Shown here: positions 1-5,880 of the stretch, piece after piece
Layout: every line of letters starts with the position of its first letter
How positions within the stretch are numbered: the first letter of the stretch is position 1
Origin: Bdellovibrionota bacterium
GTDB lineage: Bacteria > Bdellovibrionota > Bacteriovoracia > Bacteriovoracales > Bacteriovoracaceae
Reading direction: 5' to 3'
DNA length: 6,369 nucleotides
Assembly: GCA_030836365.1 (NCBI GenBank)
Contig: JAURQB010000064.1
Span: 1-6,369 of the forward strand
Notes under the pieces: generated by a model
Databases searched by the model: none
Told to the model about the DNA's origin: nothing
What the model saw: the letters and a program-made list of their open reading frames with translations, nothing else
Program-made: the position numbers and the translations under genes

Positions 1-1344
1 CATTGAAGATGAACCATTTGATTCTAGTACCTCACACGCAACTCTAATTGTGTATGGGAAATCTTCTTGAGTAGGAAGTGCCGATTTTAGTGCTCTTTCT
101 GCAAGGTTTCCATGCCCAAGCTCTCGTCTAGAAGTGTTGAACTTACCTCTTGCCTCACCTACGGAGAATGGCGGAAAGCTGTAGTGAAGGTAAAATTTGT
201 CATATGATTGGCCCACAATACGGTCAACCATCTGGTCACCCTTTGAACCACCAATTGTCACAGTAGATAATACCTGCGTTTCACCTCTAGTAAAAAGAGA
301 CGAACCATGTGGAGTTGAAAGGACGTTTGTTTCTGTTTCAATTTGTCTTACTTCGTCAACCTTACGATTACCAATTCGGTGCTGACGATCAAGAATATCT
401 GCTCTCATCATTTCATAAAGAAGTTCATCAATTGCAGAATAAGCATGCTTAGAAAATGGAGCACCTTCTTCAAGACCAAACTGCTCTGGGCTTTCTTCCA
501 TTTTTTCTGCCGCAATTTTCTCAATAGCTGTAACCACATTTTTTCGCTCCAGCTTATCATCAACCGCAAGGGCCTCCCTCGCTTGAGACGTGAATAGATC
601 ACGAGTAGTCGACATTAGCTTTTCATTTGGAGCAACAGATTCGAAAACTCTTTTGGTTTTTCCAACCTCAGCTTGCATTTTTGTAATCATGGCACAGTAT
701 TCTTTAATTTGCTCGTGGCCGAAAAGAATTGCTTCAAGCACTTCTTCTTCTGAGTGCTCCTTTGCTTCACCTTCAACCATTAAAATAGCATCATTTGATG
801 CTGCGACGGCAATTTCAAACTCAGAGTTTTCCCACTCATCGTGACTTGGGTTAATGACTAACTTGCCATCAATCTTTCCAACTTTACACATTCCAATTGG
901 ACCAGCGAATGGAATATCTGAAACAGAAAGAGCTGCAGATGCACCAAGACAAGCTAATACTTCAGGGTCACCTTCCGGCGCGTAGGATAAAACAGTACAT
1001 GAAACAATTGTTTCAAACATGTAACCTTTTGGGAAAAGTGGTCTTAAAGGACGGTCGATTAAACGCGCGTTTAATGTTTCTGGTGTAGATGGTCTGGCTT
1101 CTCTTTTCATGAAGCCACCTAAGAATTTTCCGGCCGCGTAAAATTTCTCTACATACTCGACCATTAATGGAAAAAAGTCTTGTCCTGGCGCCGCCGATTT
1201 TGCACTACAAACGGTAACAAGAACTTGAGTCCCACCAGAGGAAACAAGTACTGAACCATCTGCTTGTTTCGCCAGTCTGTTTGTTTCGACAGACACTTCT
1301 TTTCCACCAAAGTTTAGTGAATAGATTTTTTTGTTTTCATTCAT
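1..1344 (-). CDS. pnp: Polynucleotide phosphorylase (PNPase), N-terminal 448 residues, cut by window edge
   Basis: PNPase is a 3'-to-5' exoribonuclease that uses phosphate to release nucleoside diphosphates. It acts in cytosolic mRNA decay, often within a degradosome. The reading frame is open from the ATG at 1344 to base 1, so the gene continues past the left edge. Visible parts are the first RNase PH domain (about residues 8-145), the helical linker domain (about 150-240) and most of the second, catalytic RNase PH domain (from about 310). Recognisable motifs are GGTQVLVTV near residue 37, the RNA-contacting loop GGFMKREARPS at 76-86 (the FFRR loop of E. coli, here FMKR), ARLIDRPLRPLFP at 93-105, and ESNGSSSM at the cut end. 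Of the usual roughly 700 residues, the end of the second RNase PH domain and the KH and S1 domains are missing. The start is supported by GAGGAG (1352-1357, minus strand), 7 bases before the ATG. The gene lies downstream of rpsO, as in many bacteria. Confidence 0.97.
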   Translation of the reverse strand, partial: MNENKKIYSLNFGGKEVSVETNRLAKQADGSVLVSSGGTQVLVTVCSAKSAAPGQDFFPLMVEYVEKFYAAGKFLGGFMKREARPSTPETLNARLIDRPLRPLFPKGYMFETIVSCTVLSYAPEGDPEVLACLGASAALSVSDIPFAGPIGMCKVGKIDGKLVINPSHDEWENSEFEIAVAASNDAILMVEGEAKEHSEEEVLEAILFGHEQIKEYCAMITKMQAEVGKTKRVFESVAPNEKLMSTTRDLFTSQAREALAVDDKLERKNVVTAIEKIAAEKMEESPEQFGLEEGAPFSKHAYSAIDELLYEMMRADILDRQHRIGNRKVDEVRQIETETNVLSTPHGSSLFTRGETQVLSTVTIGGSKGDQMVDRIVGQSYDKFYLHYSFPPFSVGEARGKFNTSRRELGHGNLAERALKSALPTQEDFPYTIRVACEVLESNGSSSM

Positions 1345-1351
1345 TGAAATA

Positions 1352-1410
1352 CTCCTCATCAATAATAAAAGAGACCCTGTGCCTCTTTGAAAAATAAATG
1401 AGAGGAAAAG
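1352..1410 (-). promoter_or_regulatory. pnp leader with alternative small hairpins around the ribosome binding site
   Basis: Three short pairings compete in the minus-strand RNA. First, CCTCT (1401-1405) pairs with AGAGG (1382-1386). Second, AAAGAG (1383-1388) pairs with CTCTTT (1368-1373), followed by TATTATT. Third, TTCCTC (about 1402-1407) pairs with the ribosome binding site GAGGAG (1352-1357), including one G-U pair. The first two share bases, and the first and third share the CCTC segment, so they exclude one another. PNPase is known to control its own mRNA through leader processing in E. coli. Whether this leader does so is inference, and each stem is short. Confidence 0.3.
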
Positions 1411-1425
1411 ATTCAGCAGATAATG

Positions 1426-1448
1426 CTTAATTTAACAATTAAACTAAG
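1426..1448 (-). repeat. AT-rich inverted repeat at the predicted pnp transcription start
   Basis: The arms CTTAGTTTAA and TTAAATTAAG flank a TTG loop, giving a 10-pair stem in RNA with one G-U pair. As DNA, 9 of 10 positions are symmetric. It begins two bases after the -10 box, so a transcript from that promoter would start inside its first arm. The complete hairpin would form only in read-through RNA from rpsO. It could be an RNase processing site, as the rpsO-pnp spacer is in E. coli, or an operator at the promoter. It could also be chance in AT-rich sequence. Confidence 0.4.
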
Positions 1449-1449
1449 T

Positions 1450-1477
1450 ATTATCCCCTAAATGCTTGACCTCTCAA
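1450..1477 (-). promoter_or_regulatory. Probable sigma-70-type promoter of pnp
   Basis: On the minus strand, TTGAGA (1472-1477) and GATAAT (1450-1455) are separated by 16 bases. Each box matches 5 of 6 consensus positions. Transcription would start near 1443, about 100 bases before the pnp ATG. The element sits just downstream of the rpsO terminator, where E. coli also has a separate pnp promoter. It is predicted from the sequence only. Confidence 0.6.
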
Positions 1478-1495
1478 AGTTAGATTACACTAAAT

Positions 1496-1522
1496 AAAAA
1501 AAGGGGGCCATAAGCCCCCCTT
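1496..1522 (-). terminator. Rho-independent terminator of rpsO
   Basis: On the minus strand a 9-pair stem, AAGGGGGGC with GCCCCCTTT (one G-U pair), closes a five-base TTATG loop. It runs into seven consecutive T (1502-1496). It begins about 22 bases after the rpsO stop codon. The GC-rich stem in otherwise AT-rich sequence makes it a strong intrinsic terminator, so pnp probably relies partly on its own promoter. Confidence 0.9.
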
Positions 1523-1544
1523 AATTAATTAAAATTTTTTTCAA

Positions 1545-1829
1545 TTATTTTCTTAGTCCTAATTTACCAATCAGCTCTTTATAAGCAACAAGATCTTTTC
1601 TCTGAAGATATTTTTGAAAAGACTTTCTTTGGTTAATTAACTTTTCAAGTCCACGGTAAGAGTGCTTGTCTTTGTAGTTACCTGCTGCTGTTTTGTGCTT
1701 TGCGAGGTGATCTGCAAGATCTTTAATTCTAGCTGTTAATAGTGCAATTTGCACTGCAGCTGAACCAGTGTCGTGCTCTGTTTTACCGTAAGTTTTAACG
1801 ATTTCTTTTTTTTGTTCTACTGATAGCAT
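1545..1829 (-). CDS. rpsO: 30S ribosomal protein S15
   Basis: S15 binds 16S rRNA early in assembly of the small subunit platform, at a three-way junction of the central domain. The 94-residue product shows the family pattern: DTGSAAVQIALLTARI at 20-35, with T21, G22 and Q27 of the RNA-binding loop, then DKHSYRGL at 54-61, INQRKSFQKYLQRKD at 65-79 and the C-terminal LGLRK. Compared with E. coli S15 (89 residues) there are about six extra residues (TAAGNY, 47-52) in the loop before the DxHS motif. Elsewhere the alignment needs no gaps apart from the first residue or so. The ATG is preceded by AAAGGAG (1836-1842) with 6 bases of spacing. The gene lies 83 bases downstream of the sigma gene with no terminator between them. 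Confidence 0.97.
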   Translation of the reverse strand: MLSVEQKKEIVKTYGKTEHDTGSAAVQIALLTARIKDLADHLAKHKTAAGNYKDKHSYRGLEKLINQRKSFQKYLQRKDLVAYKELIGKLGLRK

Positions 1830-1861
1830 TTTTCGCTCCTTTAATTCCCATACACCCCAGA

Positions 1862-1890
1862 TAGTAATTTCATCATCACAACCGAGAATG
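1862..1890 (-). promoter_or_regulatory. Gap between sigma gene and rpsO; weak promoter candidate
   Basis: The 83-base spacer (1830-1912) holds no convincing terminator for the sigma gene, which favours read-through into rpsO. A possible promoter on the minus strand is a TACTAT box (4 of 6 matches) near 1863-1868, with only a poor -35 match (TTCTCG) 16 bases upstream. A ribosomal protein gene normally has a strong promoter. Either this one deviates from consensus or rpsO depends on upstream transcription. Confidence 0.2.
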
Positions 1891-1912
1891 TGGTTCTAGA
1901 TTTCGAGTAGGT

Positions 1913-2923
1913 TTACCTAATAAATTCAGACATGTAAACCTTTAACTTATCCAGTAGTCTTGCTTCAATTTGGCGGATTCGCTCTCTTGAAACACCATAT
2001 AAGTCCCCGATTTCCTGTAGGGACATCGGAGCTTCATTAAGAAGTCGGTTTTTAAAGATTTCTTTATCTCTTGGCTTCAAAGAATCCAGAAAGCCAGTGA
2101 GGTGATTTTTGAGAAGGGCCAGCTCTTGACTAGCCGCAACACCATCCTCAACAGAGGGAGATTTTTCATCAGCAATCAGCTCCCCAAGGGTGGAGCCGGA
2201 GAAGTCATTCCCACTTCTAACAGGGGCATCTAAACTAACTTCCCCACCATGGTTCAAGCGCTTATCCATAATCGCCACAGACTTTTCTGAAACACCTAAG
2301 TTTTCGGAGATCGTTTTTTGATCAGGGGTAATTCCCATGGAGATGAGCCGATTTTTTTCCTTCATTAGATTATAAAAGAGTTTCTTTTGCTCATTGGTCG
2401 TTCCAATTTTAACCATTCGAAAATTATCCAAAATAAATTTCAAAATATAGGACTTGATCCACCATGATGCGTAGTATGAAAGTTTAGCCCCTTTGGAGTC
2501 ATCGTACTTAGAGACAGCTTTCATCAACCCGATGTTTCCTTCCTGAATAAGGTCCATCATATTTTGCCAAGTTGAGCGATATTCCATGGCAATCTTCACA
2601 ACGAGCCTCAGGTTAGAGACGACAAGCTTTTTGGCGACGTCAATATCTCCTGTCTCTTTGAAAGATTTGATCAATTCTTGCTCTTGCTCATAACTTAATA
2701 GAGGATATTTTGAAATTTCACGTAAGTATTGCTGAAAAGGATCAGTCGAGTCGACATCTCCTCGATAAATAGTAAGCTCACCACTATGGGGGACGATACT
2801 CTTCTGCTGTTCTTCTGAAGATGAAGATAATGTTGACTCAGCCTCTCCTTTATCAGTGTCAGGTGATCCCACCTTAGGAGTCAAAGGTGATAAATTTGAT
2901 GCTTTTTTGTTCGAAGAAGACAT
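1913..2923 (-). CDS. rpoH: RNA polymerase sigma factor of the RpoH (sigma-32, heat-shock) family
   Basis: Sigma factors of this family direct RNA polymerase to heat-shock or stress promoters. The 336-residue product has region 1.2 at about 61-95 (DPFQQYLREI, YPLLS) and region 2 at about 96-175, with NLRLVVKIAMEYR (104-116), DLIQEGNIGLMKAV (124-137) and the promoter-opening segment YYASWWIKSYILKF (150-163). Region 3 covers about 188-250. Region 4 covers about 265-330, with the -35-binding helix-turn-helix LQEIGDLYGVSRERIRQIEAR (302-322). The segment EQKKLFYNL (178-186) matches the RpoH box, which separates this family from RpoD and RpoS. E. coli RpoH has 284 residues; the excess is a Ser-rich, charged N-terminal tail of about 60 residues. 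No other methionine occurs before residue 113, so the ATG at 2923 is the best start, yet it lacks a properly spaced ribosome binding site. It lies 47 bases after the preceding gene and upstream of rpsO. An alternative is a lineage-specific stress sigma derived from RpoH. Confidence 0.9.
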   Translation of the reverse strand: MSSSNKKASNLSPLTPKVGSPDTDKGEAESTLSSSSEEQQKSIVPHSGELTIYRGDVDSTDPFQQYLREISKYPLLSYEQEQELIKSFKETGDIDVAKKLVVSNLRLVVKIAMEYRSTWQNMMDLIQEGNIGLMKAVSKYDDSKGAKLSYYASWWIKSYILKFILDNFRMVKIGTTNEQKKLFYNLMKEKNRLISMGITPDQKTISENLGVSEKSVAIMDKRLNHGGEVSLDAPVRSGNDFSGSTLGELIADEKSPSVEDGVAASQELALLKNHLTGFLDSLKPRDKEIFKNRLLNEAPMSLQEIGDLYGVSRERIRQIEARLLDKLKVYMSEFIR

Positions 2924-2926
2924 GGC

Positions 2927-2957
2927 CTTATAATGGTCACTATTTGTCAGGAGTCAA
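2927..2957 (-). promoter_or_regulatory. Candidate promoter lying against the sigma-factor start codon
   Basis: On the minus strand, TTGACT (2952-2957, 5 of 6 matches) is followed by CATTAT (2930-2935, 4 of 6) after 16 bases, or by TATAAG (2927-2932, 5 of 6) after 19 bases. The -10 box ends 3 to 6 bases before the ATG, so transcription would start at or within a few bases of the start codon. The only purine-rich stretch, AAGG, is 2 bases from the ATG, too near to act as a normal ribosome binding site. The element is predicted only; the genes could instead be cotranscribed from further upstream. Confidence 0.4.
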
Positions 2958-2970
2958 GGGAGGAAACACC

Positions 2971-4452
2971 TTAATTCTCCGTTGCTTTAATATTTCTTAT
3001 ATAATTCATAGCGAAAACTCCATAATGAAATTTGAGGACATAAGCACCTCCGAAATCTTCATTTTTTAACATCGTAGAGCTAGAAATATCATCAAAAATT
3101 GCCATCGCTAACTGATCGTAAAAATAATCTTTTTTCAAAAAAGTAAAATATTCTGAATAAATATTATTTCCCTTTTCAATCACATGTTCTTTGATCACCC
3201 TTTTTAATAATTTTTCTTTTTTTTCTGAATAATTTTCATCGTATAAAAATTCGTTGCGGATGTACTTGACTAATTTTCGACCTAAAGAAAAATTATACTT
3301 CGTCTTTACTTTACCAACAATATTCCTCGCATGATCAAGCTCTCCATAATCAATATCAAAACTAATTTCTCGAATCTGCCCGTTTTGAGCAACATTAGTT
3401 TTCCTTAAACTTAAGACCTCTTCATACTTTAGATCATTAGAGAAAAATTTCAACTTATTATCTGACCATGATTGAAAGTATTCATCATAAAATGAGGAGA
3501 ATATACTTTTGTTATTTTTACCATCGGCCAATGCGATAAGATTTGGTTGATTAGATAAAGCTGAAATTAATTGAAAAGTCTGAAAAATAAAATCATCACT
3601 CGTAACATCTTTGCTCCACGCCTTTAGAGTCTCACTCCTAGGTCCTGGACGAGAAGGCAATTTTTTAAAAACATGACAGTAAAAAGATTTAGCACTAACA
3701 ACGTATTCTGTTTTCTTATCTTCACTCATTGCTTGAGGGCGACAAATCAAACTATCACAAAGAATTGGCTTAAACTCCGGATTATCAGATTTTATCTCAG
3801 ATAAAATAAACGAATTAACATGCGGACTTTTTAAAAATGGATTTAAAATCCCAAAATCATCGGAGGTACCACCCCAACTACAAAGACCACGAAATACCTG
3901 GAGAGCAGCTCGAAGCTGATTGCCTAAGTACTCCTCTTTTTTAACAATATTTACCAAAGATTTATTATAAAGCCCCATTTCATGAGTTTCTTCCTTGATG
4001 ATACTTCCATTAAAAAAATAATTTAAATTATTCTCCAATTCCTTTTTAGAAATGACGCTTAAATTCTCACTACAGTAGTTTGTGACAATATTATCGCTGA
4101 GGATGTAGAATTCTTCCTCTGTAAATTTTTTATGCTTGGCCAAAACAGCAATATTTTTACTAATAGCATTGAGAGAAGAGTATTGAAGATTAGCGATAGC
4201 GCTAGTTAAACGCTTTACATATTCATTGGATGTTATTCGCTTAGGTTTGTTAATCCAAGCACATGAATTGTCTAAGTCCTGCGCCTTTTTTTGTAGGCTA
4301 TAGTAATCACTTTTTTTATCTTTTGGCACTCCTGTTAATTCAAGGCTCAATTCAGGGGCAACATCTCCAAGAATAAGTGACTCGATAGACACAAATCCGC
4401 ACGCCAAGTGTGGAATTAAGAATAAAATAGAGACGAAGTACAATTTTCCCAT
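2971..4452 (-). CDS. Hypothetical exported protein, six cysteines in the mature part
   Basis: I do not recognise this 493-residue protein. It begins with a typical signal peptide: MGK, then a hydrophobic stretch to about residue 19 (LYFVSILFLIPHLACGF). The segment HLAC at 15-18 only loosely resembles a lipobox, so signal peptidase I cleavage is more likely than lipid attachment. No further membrane segment is evident, so the product is probably periplasmic or secreted. After the signal peptide there are six cysteines (64, 127, 191, 232, 237, 259), all in the first half, an even number consistent with disulfides. The second half is Lys- and aromatic-rich and looks helical, with a stretch ISFDIDYGELDHARNIVGKV at 363-382. 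The ribosome binding site is weak (AGG, 8 bases before the ATG). The gene is AT-richer than pnp and rpsO, is divergent from the TPR gene, and ends 47 bases before the sigma gene with no clear terminator. Confidence 0.8.
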   Translation of the reverse strand: MGKLYFVSILFLIPHLACGFVSIESLILGDVAPELSLELTGVPKDKKSDYYSLQKKAQDLDNSCAWINKPKRITSNEYVKRLTSAIANLQYSSLNAISKNIAVLAKHKKFTEEEFYILSDNIVTNYCSENLSVISKKELENNLNYFFNGSIIKEETHEMGLYNKSLVNIVKKEEYLGNQLRAALQVFRGLCSWGGTSDDFGILNPFLKSPHVNSFILSEIKSDNPEFKPILCDSLICRPQAMSEDKKTEYVVSAKSFYCHVFKKLPSRPGPRSETLKAWSKDVTSDDFIFQTFQLISALSNQPNLIALADGKNNKSIFSSFYDEYFQSWSDNKLKFFSNDLKYEEVLSLRKTNVAQNGQIREISFDIDYGELDHARNIVGKVKTKYNFSLGRKLVKYIRNEFLYDENYSEKKEKLLKRVIKEHVIEKGNNIYSEYFTFLKKDYFYDQLAMAIFDDISSSTMLKNEDFGGAYVLKFHYGVFAMNYIRNIKATEN

Positions 4453-4456
4453 CTGT

Positions 4457-4485
4457 TTGACCTGTTTAGTATTTAATTCATTAAT
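4457..4485 (+). promoter_or_regulatory. Candidate promoter of the TPR-like gene in the divergent spacer
   Basis: TTGACC (4457-4462, 5 of 6 matches) and ATTAAT (4480-4485, 4 of 6) are 17 bases apart, placing the transcription start near 4492 and about 20 bases before the ATG at 4511. The spacer between the two divergent starts is only 58 bases, so control of the two genes is probably linked. No clear matching promoter was found for the opposite strand. Confidence 0.35.
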
Positions 4486-4510
4486 CGGTAGTGAGGGCGA
4501 TAAGAATAAT

Positions 4511-5860
4511 ATGAAGATAACAACAATTATTTACCTGCTCATTTTTTCCTCTGCAAACCTTTATGGTAGGGAGAAGTCAGTAAATACTGTTTCAAAAAAT
4601 AAAATCCTTTACGGCCAAATGCTAAATGACAGCGTTTATGATAATGAGTTTAAGATTTTAAAAAAGTACTACACCAATAAATTAGCTTTGATAAAAGGTG
4701 AACAAATTGAAAATGTGACGGAAGCAAATAATTCTGTTCTTTTTTTGTGGCAATTATCTCTTGATCACTTTATGGAAAAGAGATTTGAAAAATCAATCAC
4801 GACAATTGATAAAATTTTAAAAATAGATCCAACTAAGTACAAAATAGTCTGTGGACTGTTAATACTTAATAAGTTGTTTATCAATAATCTCGATAAGATT
4901 GAGTCGGAATTAGACAATTGTAAAAGTATAAATAAGGATTTCAATACGTTTTCTCATTTTTTTACTGAAGCAATCGTCTATAAAAAAACGGGGAAAAATA
5001 CAGACAAGACTGATCGTTTTTTTTACGAGAACGCGCAATCTTTTTCTGACGAAAATGAAATTAAGGCGTATTTAAAGTTGGCCATTGTTCTTAATCAGCA
5101 TGAAAAAGTGATTAATCTACTCTCTAATCTACCTCCATCCGCTTACGAGTCAAAAGAAATAAGAGAACTACTGGCGTTTATCTTTTTTAGACTGGGCGAA
5201 TTTAAGAAGGTCAGTAAATACCTTCAAAATATAAATACCGTAAACAGTAACAATTTGTTATCAACAATATTATTGAGGGAGAAAAAATGGGATCTCGCTT
5301 TTGCCAGGTTATTAGTCTCACTAAAACTAAATCCTTACATTGAAACAACTCTGGATCGTTTGATTACTTTAACATTGAAAATTAAAAAATATGATCAGGC
5401 TTTAGAATACATTGATAAAAAGAAGTTCTTCCTCAATTCCTTCAACGATGACATCAGTCTAGACGAATACAGATTATTGTATATTTATTTAAACCTTAAA
5501 AATGGAAATTTTCGAAAAGCTTACACAGAAGTAGATCAACTGATGAAGACATTTCGTGAAAACACACCAGATATCGTTCTTTCACTAGGCTCCTTTCTTG
5601 CTACCGTTATCCAACAAAACAACGTCAATGAGGAAACCTACTTATTCAAGTCATGTGAGCGAAAAAATATATTATCCTGTTACTTTTTACAGACTCTAGG
5701 GTATTTCAACGGACTTGATTATTTTGTCGAAGAATTCAATGCGCAAAGCTTATCTCAATCCATAAAAGTTGATGACCTTAAAAAAAACACTTTCTTTAAT
5801 CCAATTAAAGAGCAGGTATTCATTAATCAAAAATATATTGAAGAGCTAGACAGCTTATAG
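4511..5860 (+). CDS. Hypothetical exported protein with TPR-like helical repeats
   Basis: I do not recognise this 449-residue protein as a named family. The ATG at 4511 is chosen because it places a signal peptide at the very N-terminus (MKITTIIYLLIFSSANLYG, about 1-19). A TTG at 4457 would add 18 residues with no ribosome binding site and would overlap the promoter candidate. The nearest purine stretch, GAGGG (4493-4497), is 13 bases from the ATG, which is long. The mature part is mostly helical, with paired-helix repeats resembling tetratricopeptide repeats: RFEKSITTIDKILKIDP (about 91-107), a second around RLGEFKKVSKYLQNI (about 231-245), and others around KKWDLAFARLLVSLKLNP, KYDQALEYIDKKK and NGNFRKAYTEVDQLMK. 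Such repeats usually mediate protein contacts. It probably acts in the periplasm or at the outer membrane. No catalytic motif is seen. The gene is AT-rich and divergent from the cysteine-containing exported protein. Confidence 0.8.
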   Translation: MKITTIIYLLIFSSANLYGREKSVNTVSKNKILYGQMLNDSVYDNEFKILKKYYTNKLALIKGEQIENVTEANNSVLFLWQLSLDHFMEKRFEKSITTIDKILKIDPTKYKIVCGLLILNKLFINNLDKIESELDNCKSINKDFNTFSHFFTEAIVYKKTGKNTDKTDRFFYENAQSFSDENEIKAYLKLAIVLNQHEKVINLLSNLPPSAYESKEIRELLAFIFFRLGEFKKVSKYLQNINTVNSNNLLSTILLREKKWDLAFARLLVSLKLNPYIETTLDRLITLTLKIKKYDQALEYIDKKKFFLNSFNDDISLDEYRLLYIYLNLKNGNFRKAYTEVDQLMKTFRENTPDIVLSLGSFLATVIQQNNVNEETYLFKSCERKNILSCYFLQTLGYFNGLDYFVEEFNAQSLSQSIKVDDLKKNTFFNPIKEQVFINQKYIEELDSL

Positions 5861-5880
5861 CTGCCTAGATTTTCTTTGTT
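5846..5880 (+). terminator. Hairpin terminator spanning both convergent stop codons
   Basis: CTAG (5846-5849) pairs with CTAG (5865-5868), then an A-C mismatch, then CAGCT (5851-5855) pairs with AGCTG (5859-5863) around a TAT loop. The plus-strand tail ATTTTCTTTGTT is T-rich, so it fits termination of the TPR-like gene best. The other side is less T-rich, so termination of the SpoVR gene is less certain. Both stop codons (5858-5860 plus, 5865-5867 minus) lie inside the hairpin. Confidence 0.55.

Noticed and set aside
197..1088. Several short open frames of 60-85 codons on both strands within 197-1088
   Set aside because: They overlap the PNPase frame, which is strongly conserved; none has a ribosome binding site or recognisable product.
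2934..2957. Three TGAC repeats upstream of the sigma gene as an operator
   Set aside because: The four-base units have unequal spacing (3 and 6 bases), which is too short and irregular to separate from chance.
2887..3069. 60-codon plus-strand frame across the sigma start
   Set aside because: It is antisense to the 3' end of the exported-protein gene and the 5' end of the sigma gene, and its product resembles nothing known.
4396..4407. Lipobox (HLAC) in the exported protein
   Set aside because: The -3 position is His and the -2 position Leu, which fits the lipoprotein consensus poorly.
4457..4510. TTG start at 4457 for the TPR-like protein
   Set aside because: It would bury the signal peptide 18 residues inside, has no ribosome binding site and overlaps a -35-like box.
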